Shown here: positions 18,801-28,100 of the stretch, piece after piece
Position numbering within the stretch: position 1 is the stretch's first letter
Layout: each line of letters starts with the position of its first letter
Origin: an uncultured Sphingobacteriales bacterium
GTDB lineage: Bacteria > Bacteroidota > Bacteroidia > Chitinophagales > Chitinophagaceae
Length of the DNA stretch: 64,000 nt
Assembly: GCA_937991535.1 (NCBI GenBank)
Contig: CALKHN010000007.1
Location: forward strand, 1-64,000
Reading direction: 5' to 3'
Position numbers and translations under genes: made by a program
The notes under the pieces: model-generated
What the model was told of the DNA's origin: nothing
The model's database searches: none
The model's input: the letters and a program-made list of their open reading frames with translations, nothing else

Positions 18801-20885
18801 GCCAATAAGCTTTGCTTTTGGTCGGTTAACAGTTATACGCAGGATTATGTAAATGGCTGTAGTCAATACGGCCCGGTGAGCAACAACAATACACTTACCA
18901 ATCAATCATTGCCGGTTCAGCAAGATGAAATGACTTTGGTTGCTCCTGCACTTATTGTACCTGAGTGCAGCAGTTGCAGCAACGTAACCGATGGCTACCG
19001 TGCCGGCGCCAAATTAAATATTCTCTGTTCCACGGCTCCGCAATTAACCATTGAATACATTTCCTGCAGCGATGGAGAAAGACTTATACAGGAATGCGAT
19101 TCTTTTTATTGTGAAAAAACAGTTGCCATAGATACCTGTATTTCGCAGATTTCCGATACGGCTACCAATCCTTACCGGTGGGGCATACTCGGTAACTGGA
19201 GATTAGAAAGAGCCTACAGTTATTATGAAAACAGAACAGAAAGTGAGATATCCGGCAATGATGGCAAAACCAATATCCGCACCTATGGTACGGTTAGCCA
19301 GTTCGATCCTTTCTGGATATTCGGTTCAAACGGAATAAATGCTTCAACCGATACTGTTCGCTGGGTATGGAATATGCAAAGCACGCAGTTTAACCGGAAA
19401 GGGTTTGAAACCGAAAACAAAGATCCTTTGGGCAGGTACAATTCCGTTCAGTATGGATACAATGAAAGCTTGCCGGTAGCTGTAACACAAAATTCAAAAT
19501 ATACGGATCACGCATTTGACGGCTTTGAAGATTATGCATATAGTAATGACAGGTGTGATGAAGGCTGTTCAATACAAAAACATATACATACTGATGTACT
19601 GAATAATTATGTAACCAATGAAGAAGCACATAGTGGAAAGTTCAGCCTGGGACTTCCAGCAGGAAGCGATATAAAAATACCGGTTCAGTTGGAAGATACG
19701 CTACGAACAAGTACCCTTCCTTATCTTCGGTTTGTATCCGACACTACACATCGGAGCACCATTACGCGGGTGAACAACGGAGCAGGATTAAAAGCCACCG
19801 TTTATAAAAATTACAATTACTGGAATGACAATTATGGACTGGATGCTTATAATTACAACACTGGTGCTTCCGTCCCGATTATTAAATACGGCGTAGATAT
19901 TAATTATGACAGGAGAAGTTTAACCCGGAACAAACTCGGGTTAACCAGGAATCAACATTTTTACAAAGTAGTATGGGAAGGATATCTTACCCTTAGGAAA
20001 GATCGTAGTGCCAGTAATACAGACCCCGAAGGCGCGTATTTGTTTAGTGTGGCGGCCGATAATTCTTTTAAATTATGGATAGATGATAAACTGGTATTGA
20101 ATGCTTTCCCTAATGAGCCTGTATATTTTAATAATGGCAGGAATGTCTCCTTATACAGTGGGCCGGTTAAAATGTACCACGGCAAACTGTACAAAATAAG
20201 AGTCGAGCATACCGATGGGGAGGGTGAAGGACTTGCCGTACTCAACTGGAAGAAACCCAACGGGGTCAATCCTGAAATCATTCCTCTTATCAACCTGCAC
20301 AACAGCCTAAATACAGCAGAGGCGGCCGTAATTAAAAACATAACTCGTTGTATCAGTTGGCAGGGCACAAGAGCTTCCGCCAATATACTATACGATGAAT
20401 TTGCACCTTCCGCCGGAAATAAGTACATAGTAAGTGCATGGGTAAAAGAACAAAAGGATTGCATGTGCGACAATTACGAAAACGCATATGTTGTAATTAA
20501 TTATACGGATGAATGGGGTAACCGTTTTTCACAGCGTGAGGTTCTTAAACCATCGGGGAATATTATTGAAGGATGGCAACGGATAGAAGAAGCAGTGACT
20601 ATACCAAAGGGTGCAAAAAAAATGGAAATTAAATTCAAGGCTGAAAGCAAAGATGGCAATTCAGGAAAAATATTTTTTGACGACTGGCGCTTTCTTCCCT
20701 ACAATGGCAATATGAAATCATTTGCATATGATGCGGTAAGTCTGCGGCTGATGAGTGAACTGGATGAAAACAATTACGCAACATTTTATGAATACAACAA
20801 TGATGGTTCTTTGGTTCGAGTAAAGAAGGAAACAGAACGTGGTATAAAAACTATTAAAGAAACCCGCAGTGGATGGGGATTGTAA
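12861..20885 (+). CDS. Giant SpvB/Rhs-like surface protein with DNRLRE and PA14 domains (2674 aa)
   Basis: A hydrophobic signal region lies around residues 13-30. Residues about 115-185 carry the opening block of Bacteroidota SpvB/Rhs-like giants: NLVDLFSGDFSYSIPLLDVGGY, then DQEASWVGLGWNINPGSIGRNM and GLPDDF. A long beta-rich middle follows. Residues about 1815-2070 look like a DNRLRE domain (ESWMKFDFSMLPAGAVIVSAEL and PGWFRIKA), then PA14 at about 2300-2470 (EGAYLFSVAADNSFKLWIDD, YKIRVEHTDGEGEGLAVLNW), then a carbohydrate-binding-like jelly roll at about 2500-2615 (YIVSAWVKEQ, KIFFDDWRF). It ends with a YD-type repeat (FAYDAVSLRLMSELDENNYATFYEY) but has no Rhs core and no toxin tip. It may form the first half of a two-part Rhs shell with the 3026-residue protein, as TcB does with TcC; that is inference. 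Confidence 0.85.
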   Translation: MIQQFLSSHRKGAAGILLSVFFSQFCSTLYGSSRGNAFIQSNHTLESNYYTSLSSVFSGNVTGNATTVQHPEVLAGDITQTATSIKESLTVQKKNEGNRFSGPGPGQPEMQSFQSVNSNNLVDLFSGDFSYSIPLLDVGGYAVNIHYRTGITMDQEASWVGLGWNINPGSIGRNMRGLPDDFNGEDVVTKTNALRPNWTAGGNIALGMELFGLELNDFNVGLNGSLFYNNYKGIGLSAGASVGYQSSVGSKGSFTANLGLQSNSQSGVSIAPSFELEYKRKNAEATGIQTSGYSVSSSFSTRSGLQSLSIASKGRIKYQNDIKNNISAKSASSYTASRDLVNISFAHQAYTPSASIPFTSYQFSFNLKPGGEAFGAHPNVSFGGFFSRQYIAEDDKKQMLPAFGYLYYQKARNFANALLDYNREKELTYRATPPTPHIAIPNYTYDVFSITAEGTGGMFRAYRGDIGYIRDADVRSKSLDGSISLDLGAGNLVHAGYDVRVNSAITANSAWSDGNLMALQLPFKEADSSFEAVYFKNPAEKTVNLQRYYDRLGDTDPVLPVMSANDDPTLSPFIQRYKNMLPYGNPIKVDSLQTIKRYRDKRSQVISYLTAADAGLFGLDKTIPIYPVNTFYAGKCDLPVCNDPNPLNCKTIVTETRTTSFRKKHHLSEITVLNADGKRYVYGLPVYNTMQKDVSFSVNKSGADVSTGLVEYAPGLDNTTHNAKGKDNFYGAEELPAYAHSFLLTGIVSADYADKTGDGITGDDMGDAVKFNYSRIYGIDNMFRWRTPFAQNKATYNEGLKTDNSDDKGSYIYGQKEVWYLHSLESKSMIATFTLNDPQKGEIREDAYGTKDENGGTDLQQPLRYLKQIDLYSKADYIKNHEAAKPIKTVHFEYNYELCQGLPSSSSGKGKLTLKKIWFTYNKNDKGQQNPYVFLYHPQDANDPNSIPKAAYNPPYDPKGFDRWGNYKDAASNPAQMSNADYPYTLQNGNESGNGKWDSSKAAVHAAAWTLSDIVLPSGGRINIQYESDDYAYVQNRRAMQMCRIEGFGSSANLNDKTNNLYGSAAEAYKDYRYIFIKLPSPVSATTSAGIKKEILRKYLSGSSKLYFQFRVQMPSDIYGGGDEQVTTYAQYEDYGLTTDNSIAWLKIKGTGILKPGDGDASPLTKTALQVLRLNLPSKAYPGSDLNGDFDALALVKATFAVMGSISELFLKFPVQARIRGWAKNVNTEQSFVRLSNPEYKKYGDGLRVKRITIHDNWNKMTGGAEQDATYGQEYDYTTVKDINGAKTMISSGVASYEPGIGNEENPFREPIEYNEQIAPLAPVNYMYSEHPLGEAFFPSAAVGYSKVRIHTIHYKDVKSASGYEESEFYTTYDFPTVVEHTPLEKRRYNSENLLNILNLYSKKALAFSQGFKIETNDMNGKLRGSASYPENDPHNPLTYTKYYYKVEDEHAEFKRLSNTVAVVDSANGHINMQAQVGKDVELMIDMREQEFKSQGASVEFNIDGFMAGPIPVSIPFPWLMPHFEMNRYRSAAITKVVQRYGIIDKVMVYEKGSLVTTENLLYDGETGNVLLTRTQNEFNDQVYQFNYPAHWAYSGMGGAYSNIAAVFHNISFSNGKIISAPGYPGVEKYFESGDEIKVFNGLERQAEQNGINICTGFGICNEPVMGAVTAKKIWAIQSSKIYLNKGLTGMYFIDEDGKFFTGTGNDLQILRSGKRNMAATSIGNIVSLQNPVQQVAGKWKLVLNTTTGVINTSALSYNDFWKVEDARYQPLMITTKTSALKRITLNPLPGQTFSISRDFKQKRLGGIDNEDFRPFVNAPYFECTENTPERRFDKRKAHVLESWMKFDFSMLPAGAVIVSAELKLQPHLGSHTETRGYVQHRNHDALHPHNSGQYDNEAKIQLDLNAALDNVYLNALRDNDADTKNIFNRNNLGNSSSRVFATDKQNNYIINVKSLVNESLSQTARPGWFRIKANHHDKRANKLCFWSVNSYTQDYVNGCSQYGPVSNNNTLTNQSLPVQQDEMTLVAPALIVPECSSCSNVTDGYRAGAKLNILCSTAPQLTIEYISCSDGERLIQECDSFYCEKTVAIDTCISQISDTATNPYRWGILGNWRLERAYSYYENRTESEISGNDGKTNIRTYGTVSQFDPFWIFGSNGINASTDTVRWVWNMQSTQFNRKGFETENKDPLGRYNSVQYGYNESLPVAVTQNSKYTDHAFDGFEDYAYSNDRCDEGCSIQKHIHTDVLNNYVTNEEAHSGKFSLGLPAGSDIKIPVQLEDTLRTSTLPYLRFVSDTTHRSTITRVNNGAGLKATVYKNYNYWNDNYGLDAYNYNTGASVPIIKYGVDINYDRRSLTRNKLGLTRNQHFYKVVWEGYLTLRKDRSASNTDPEGAYLFSVAADNSFKLWIDDKLVLNAFPNEPVYFNNGRNVSLYSGPVKMYHGKLYKIRVEHTDGEGEGLAVLNWKKPNGVNPEIIPLINLHNSLNTAEAAVIKNITRCISWQGTRASANILYDEFAPSAGNKYIVSAWVKEQKDCMCDNYENAYVVINYTDEWGNRFSQREVLKPSGNIIEGWQRIEEAVTIPKGAKKMEIKFKAESKDGNSGKIFFDDWRFLPYNGNMKSFAYDAVSLRLMSELDENNYATFYEYNNDGSLVRVKKETERGIKTIKETRSGWGL

Positions 20886-20960
20886 AATGTGAAAATGTGA
20901 GAAATGTGAAAATGTGAAAAATGTGAGAAATGTGAGAAATGTGAAAATGTTTAAAATGTT
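20886..20960 (+). repeat. 8-9-bp tandem array GAAAATGT/GAGAAATGT after the giant gene
   Basis: Eight units of GAAAATGT, GAGAAATGT or GAAAAATGT follow the stop codon immediately, the last decayed to TTAAAATGT. Short spurious frames cross it. Fourth tract in the window that begins at a stop codon. Confidence 0.9.
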
Positions 20961-21075
20961 GTAGTTGGTATGCAGCAAAAGGAAGCCTCAAGCCGCGGGT
21001 AACTACCAATTGGTTTGGATATCTTCTAAAAGAGGATGTGGTAGAACCCGTTGTTTGGAACTATTCTAAAGTATC

Positions 21076-21165
21076 CTTCCTCTCCCTGTCTGTCCGGCAA
21101 GGCGGTCGTTGAGAGGAGAGGGAATGAGCCAGCCCGAACGATGTTCTGTCGGGCGGGGGTGAGGC
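21076..21165. repeat. REP-like palindromic element between the giant genes
   Basis: The stretch begins CCTTCCTCTCCCTG and contains GAGAGGAGAGGG as the partner arm, then a second hairpin GCCCGA ... TCGGGC, and ends GGGGGTGAGG. A related layout (CCTCTCC arm, GGAGAGG arm, G-rich linker, second hairpin) occurs inside the Rhs gene at 28467-28512. It lies in the 366-bp gap before the small exported gene and encodes nothing visible. Confidence 0.65.
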
Positions 21166-21251
21166 GTAAAATCGCAGTGGTCAGTATGCGATGAAGGACC
21201 GTCAGATCGCTGAATATAATATTAAGAAGAAAAATACTAAAATAAAACACA

Positions 21252-21980
21252 ATGATATTAACCGGGAAAATTCCAGTCGCTTTATTGCTGTTGCTGATTA
21301 CCGTTAGCAGCTATACCCAGCATTTCGACCGTGCAGCGGAAGAACTTTTCAAAATCAGGAATTCCTATTCGAATTCAGGTTATAACAGCTTTACCATACA
21401 ATATCAGTATGCAATGGAAGCTGCTCCCAAAAAAATATTGGACACCCTTACCGCTTATATAAAAATAAAAGGCAGCAATTACTATTGTAAAATGGATAAG
21501 ATGGAGTTTATTCAAAATGATAGTGTGAATGCTGCTGTATATCATCCTGAAAAAATGATAGTACTCACTAATCCTGCCACAAGTATTGAAAAGGGAAGAC
21601 TGGTAATTGACAACTGGGATTCTTCTTTCATTGCCGCTAACATTGATTCTGTAATACGCACAAATGATAAAACACTTCGAACCTTACATTTTTATTTTAC
21701 GCCGGAATCCTACTACAGTTCCTGCGTCGTTGCATACAATATAAAAGATTATCGTCTCCGAAAAATAAGCTATATACAAAGAGCTACTCAAAATTATGCA
21801 ACCGGCAAAAATAAACCGAATGGTATTATTATTACTGTGCTGTTTTTGGCATATAGCAAGACAGCTTTCAAGGACACGATTTTCAATTGCTCCAGGTTTG
21901 TAAAGAAACAAAACAATAAATGGACAACCGTTGCTACCTATAACAGTTATTCAGTAGTAAACAAGGTATACGTTGAATGA
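21252..21980 (+). CDS. Small exported protein between the two giants
   Basis: 242 residues with a signal peptide (LLLLLITVSSYTQ). The mature part starts FDRAAEELFKIRNSY and continues as alternating strands (SFTIQYQYAME, TAYIKIKGSNYYCKMDKMEFIQND, AAVYHPEKMIVLTNP), a pattern that resembles a LolA-like half barrel (outer-membrane lipoprotein carrier fold), though I cannot confirm that family. Downstream strands (RKISYIQRATQNYATGKNKPNGIIITVLFLAYS) fit the same picture. It sits between the two giant genes with gaps of 366 and 202 bp, so it may have its own promoter. A periplasmic assembly or targeting helper for the giants is a reasonable guess only. Confidence 0.7.
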   Translation: MILTGKIPVALLLLLITVSSYTQHFDRAAEELFKIRNSYSNSGYNSFTIQYQYAMEAAPKKILDTLTAYIKIKGSNYYCKMDKMEFIQNDSVNAAVYHPEKMIVLTNPATSIEKGRLVIDNWDSSFIAANIDSVIRTNDKTLRTLHFYFTPESYYSSCVVAYNIKDYRLRKISYIQRATQNYATGKNKPNGIIITVLFLAYSKTAFKDTIFNCSRFVKKQNNKWTTVATYNSYSVVNKVYVE

Positions 21981-22182
21981 AATGTAAAGGCAAGCTGTTT
22001 TCCGAGAGCATGCTTTAGACCGATCATAAAGAACGTTTCGATATACTACAAAAATGAATAACAACACCGGGTCTGATCTATTCTCTCCATTGAGCTTGAA
22101 TATGCTTCTTTACTAAAAGGCGGCTAATCAAAGAAGATGGAGAGATAGTAAGACCAGTTAACTCAAAAAAGCATTTGCACTT

Positions 22183-25100
22183 ATGCTAAAACACGTATTG
22201 ATGCTGCTTGTGGGTACTTTTTACCTCTCTGCAGCTATAGCAGTAGATGAACTTACAGTAATTGCGCCTCTTGAAGGTCGCCTTGGGCAACTAAAACCGG
22301 GCTCTTTCGCACAGGTGCAGGATATGGATTTTTATGCTGACCTGCAACGGAGTCCCAAAAAATTTGAAGAAACCCATACACGAAATATTATTGCTTTTTC
22401 TATTGACGAAGCATCGGTACAATTTTTAAAATCGTCTTTCCGGGCTACCATTGTATATCGTTTGTACTTTAGTTTTAAAAGCAATCCGTATGCTCAGGAT
22501 TCATTGGCCGATAACCAAACTATGGTCATTAATTATGATACCACACAGGGAAAATCATTCAATGTAAAAAATAGCTTTGTATTTGAAAATGCGGTGAAAG
22601 TAAACGTAAAGATTGTAAGCATTACAACAAATGCAGAAGGATGGGATCCTGTTCCGTCTTTAAAACTTACCAATGAATTACGGATAAACAGGATATATAC
22701 ATTTGACTGTGAAGAGAACAAGGTTGAGCAGATAAATTTTTTGCAACCCACAGATGCCGGTGCCGATGAATTGAAAGTCTTTTGGCAGCCTGCTGAAGGA
22801 GCGGATGAATACGACGTGGAATGGACTTTTATTGATCATTCGGCATACAAGGCCAAACTATACGGCACACCCGGCAGTGAAGACTTTGGGAAGGTATTTA
22901 AAAATAATGCCACCCGTGTTACACTAAACAGCACCATGCATCACTATAGCATTCCTTTGTTATTTGACAAACATGGCTGGCTGATTTTTCGGGTGCGTTC
23001 GGTGCAGTTAAAACCTTCAGAACAGCGTACCGAAGCCAACTGGAGCGATTACAATTTGTTCGAATTTACCACTGGTCACCAGGCAAACCTCAACTGGCAG
23101 GCGTCAACAAGTTTTGCTGAAGAAGGAAAACGAAAAAGCATATTACAATATTTTGACGGCAGTTTGCGTAGCCGTCAAACCGTAACCAAAGACAATACGG
23201 AAAACACAACTGTGGTAGCCGAAACGTTTTACGATTACCAGGGACGACCTGCCATCCAGGTGCTCCCCTCCCCCACTATTAATACACTGATAAAGCATAC
23301 GCCACGTTTCAATAATTTTTTAAACACAAACGAATATTATAAAGATAATTACGATAAGCTTTTCGCCAGCCGCGACTATTGCAACAGTGGCGCGGGAGCG
23401 CTGGATCCCGCAAAGAGCGGTGCAGCGCAATATTACTCACCGCAGAATTCACAAAAAAAGGAGGGAAACAATAAACTCATTCCCGATGCCAAAGGTTTTC
23501 CTTTTGCTGAAATAAAATACACACAGGATAATACCGGTCGTATAGCCGCACAAGGTGGTGTGGGACCCACCCACCAGTTGGGCGCCGGTCATGAAACAAA
23601 ATATTACTACGGTAATCCCGATCAGGTTGAATTAGATGCGTTGTTTGGTACGGAAGCCGGTGATGCTTCTCACTATTTTAAAAACATGGTGAGAGATGCA
23701 AACGGGCAATACAGTGTATCCTATATGGATATGCATGGCCGCACCATCGCTACTGCTTTAGCCGGCGATTTGCCCGCGGATATAAAATTAGACTATCTTC
23801 CTTCTAAACAGGATAGCTATCTTACCAAAACACTCACAGATGCTTCAAATAATATTGTAAAGGGATTTACCATTGAAAGCAGTAAAGGATTGCTGGTTAT
23901 AAAAACGGGTAAACATATATTCAGCTACACCCTTTTGCCTGAAAAGGTTAACATCAAAGATTGTAAAGACGCAGATATATGCTACTCCTGTTCTTATGCT
24001 ATTGAAATCACCATCAGCGATGACTGCGGTAACAAACAATTTGGCGGAAACCCCTTTGTATATACCGATGTTATAGGCGGCATTGATGCCGGTTGTGCCG
24101 GAATTCCGGAAATGTTTACTAAAAATTTTGAGAAAATACTGCAGGAAGGCAGCTATACGGTTACTAAAAAACTAACTATTCGTGATGAAGCGCTTCAAGC
24201 ATACCAGGAAATATTTGCAGGCAATAACCTTTGCAAAACCGTACAGGATTTTGTGAAAGAACAAAAACAAATATTTTTAACCAGTGCCAATAATTGCGCT
24301 ACACCCTGCTACAATTGCGAACAACAGTTAGGCGCCTCACAGCAGGCATTTGTTGATAAATTTACTGCTGACAACGGCTTAAATGCAAATCTTGCTGCCG
24401 GCAGGCAATTGGCTATAACCGCGTATATAAAATTATTAGCAAAGTGTGAAGAACTTTGCGGCACTGGCAAACAGAATAATTATTTAGACAATTTGCGTGT
24501 TCTGATGCTACAGGATGTAACCCCTCCTTACGGACAGTACGCCAATATTGAAGATTATACAGGAACCGGCGACAATAAAGAATATTCCGGAAATGGTATT
24601 TTCGGACCCATCAGTTCCGGAAACCGTAATTATCGTTATACCATTGCATCGCTGAATTATAAAGATGAAGACGGCAATCCTGCAACTGTTACCCTTTTAC
24701 GCAATGGCAACTGGCAAACGCTTAAGCCGCAGCAATTAACCATAGAAGAATTTGTTTCACATTTTCAACCCTCCTGGGCCGAAACATTGGCCGACAACCT
24801 GCATCCCGAAAGAATGCAGTATAATATATTGAATACAACACCGGTGTTTGATAACCAGCCGGCAGTAGGTACTGCAAGTTATGACTGGGATATGGATTTT
24901 ATAACAACGGAAACATTTGTTGAGGCACAGCAAAAGGGTTTGCTCAATCCTACAAACAATAGCACATTTATTAACCGGTATGCGACTGTATTTAACGGCA
25001 ATAGCAGTAATGCAGATCCATTTTTTATTTTGCATGGCAGCCTGCGAAACGAGATGCACAACTTTATGCAGCAGGTTGCCGTGGGAGGTAGTTACACGGC

Positions 25101-28100
25101 GGATATCTGGAACGCGGCATCTATAGCAGGGTTTTGCACTGCTCAGGATGACCTGGCCTGTTTGCAAAAGCAAATGGCTGATCCTTTTAGCACGCAGGGT
25201 TGCACAGCCGACCTGGATATAGCCTGGCGGGCTTTTAGGGCAATGTACAAATCAAGGAAAGACGAATTGATACTGAACATGGTAAAAGGGATTACCGGAA
25301 CCGCTCCTGCAATAGATGAAACCAAATATCATTCGTATTTCACCAGTAATACAGATGCCATAAAAAATGGCACAGGTATAAATGATATTAATAGCAAAGA
25401 TGACATAGATGCAGGGTTACAAGATTTTTATACACATCAAAGTTCATGCGCCGGCTATGCCGAATTGTGGTGGCAGAAACTTACACCATGCGATCTTCAA
25501 AAACTGCTGCCGTATAAAGCGCAATTATTGGCCGACCTGGTAACCGTATGTACAAAAGGAACCGATGAAACGCATATGATGGGTGCAAGTTCCATAGCGC
25601 CGGGCGCCACCAATACTTTCCAGGACTTTGATGAAGTGCTTGCACATTATGTACAGTTGTATAATACTGCTAATCCCTCCACACCTGTTGGCGTATTGGA
25701 TTGCAATGGCAGTCTGCTCAATTTTCCTGCTCCTTATTCAAAACCATTGGTATTGGCTGATAAACCAGTATTGACTAAGCCCGAATCCTGTGAATGTGAA
25801 AAAATTACGCAACTGCACAATGCATACCTGCGGGGAAAAAATGATACCAACTTTTCCGCTTATATTGAGCGAACGCTCCACACTACTGTAAGCAATGGCG
25901 CTTTGGATACGCTGCTGAACCTTTGTGCCGGCTCCATTGACTGCAAGTTCGTTGCTGTTCCCATTCACCTCCCTCCGGCGCTGCAATGTGATATGGATAA
26001 TGTTTGTGTGCCCTGCATTGCGGTGAAAGAGGGTTTTGACGCTTTTACCAGCGCCTATCACAATATAGCGCCCGGTCTTGAAGCAACAACAAGTGAACAA
26101 CAAAAAATGAATGAACTGTTTGCTTATTATATGAACAAACGTTTTGGGTTTGCAAAACAGGCACAAGAATATTTATCGTTTATGGATAGTTGCCTGGCAC
26201 GAGATGCAGATGAGGGTTGTGATAGCCTACAAGCGGTGATGGATACATTTAACAGGGATGTAAATCCGTTGCGGGTGGTGGCTGCATTGCAGTCGAACTC
26301 CCTGAACCCAACCGTATATGAAAGAGATATAACCCAGTCTGTTTCAGACGGAATCTTGCGTTGGCCTGAAGCGGTAAGAGATACGGCAATTGGTTATTTT
26401 GAATATTTTCAGCATGTACTTGCAGGTTCCTCGTATTGTTCTGAAAAAGGATACGCTGTGGAGTTCAAGTTTAGGTTTTTAAAAGATGACATCGGCGCCA
26501 ACCAGGAGTTCTTTTATTATACCGATGCCAATGGAGGTTTTGTATTGTACAGGCGTAAATCCGGTGCAATTGAAAGTCAGGGCACATTCTTAGGTAGAAT
26601 AAGGGGAGTGGATCCGGTAAGTGGACAAGCAATAACCGTTAATAGTGAATCTTCTTTAATCAGCAGCGATCCGGATTTGATTTTTAAAGAATGGACTGCC
26701 ATCAGGTTTGAGTTTTCCGAAGGATATTTCAGAGTTTACGCTAATAATACATTACTTAGGGAAACAGCCAGAACTTCGGCGCCCTTAAAAAATATCCGGA
26801 CGTTCACGATGAGCTTCATGCATTTTCAGGCTGCATTGGATTATACTAAAATTTATGATCACACTGATAAACTGGTGTTTTTTGATGATTATCTGACCAC
26901 TGCTGCAAGGCAAACAATTGCGCCTTCCTTTGCTTGTCCGAAACCAACAGTAGGTTGTGAGCAATCCTTTACTGCTTATTTCAACCAGCATAAAGGAACC
27001 ACCTATACTTATGAGCAAATTGATTCGGTTTATTTTAATACCTGTGGTAAGCACCTTAATGTATGTGATGACAGTTACCCACGGAAAGATTCGTTAATGC
27101 ACATAGCTGATTCTTATATAAAAAACTATCTTTCTATCAATGATAGCGGCATTGATACCGGGTTTCCTCCGGTTTATTGGAGTTCCGGGGGGCTTTCTTC
27201 AAATACAGGCTTGCCAGTACGCTCAAATACCCTGTCTATGATTGTTGACACGGGCGTTTTACATATGCCGTCAGGATCGGGACCCTTGTATTATTCATCA
27301 ATCAATTACAACAGTATAAAAGATATTTGCGTGCAAAATGAATATGCTGTTGAAGTTAGAATTAAAAACCCCGTTGCGGCATCCCAGGGCGGTGATGTGG
27401 TGATTAGTACCAATACACACAGTATTAATATTGACAGCAGTGATATTGATGAAGATTTTGCCGTGGACTTTGTACCCAATCGGCCCAATGCATCATTCTA
27501 CAGGTTACGCGGGATAAGACATTATGACACATCCTTCAGCTATAAAGATTTCCTGGACTGGCGAATTATCAAACTCGCTGCAAAACAAGATACGTTTAGG
27601 GTGTATTATGAGGGAAATTTAATTTTCAAAATTCCCAGGGATGGGAGAAGTTATATTGACATCATTGGGCCCTACCTTCAGTTTCAACAGGGAATGGATG
27701 TTCAGTTAGATTGGATGAAGCTTTATGGAACGAATGATGAGCTCATACTTTTTGAAGACTTTAATGATACGGCTAATCTCGCTTCTCACGCGCAGGCATA
27801 CACATGCCCATCTGCAGATTGCGTTACTAAATTTGAGCGATACTTTAACAAAGCCCGTGATGCGGCATACTATTTCAATCAAATTGATTCATTGTATAAA
27901 GCCAATGGCATAGCGTTAAAGGTTTGTGGCGACAGCATCTTTTCACCTTCATTTAATCCCGGCTTATTACTCTGCGGGAAAAACACGGTTTCGCAAATAA
28001 CGGTGCAAGCAAGAAATGAAACCACCTGTGCCGACAGTCTTGACATTGCCATAAGCAGGGGGTACGAACGGTATAGTGCATACAGCGATTCGGTTCGGGG

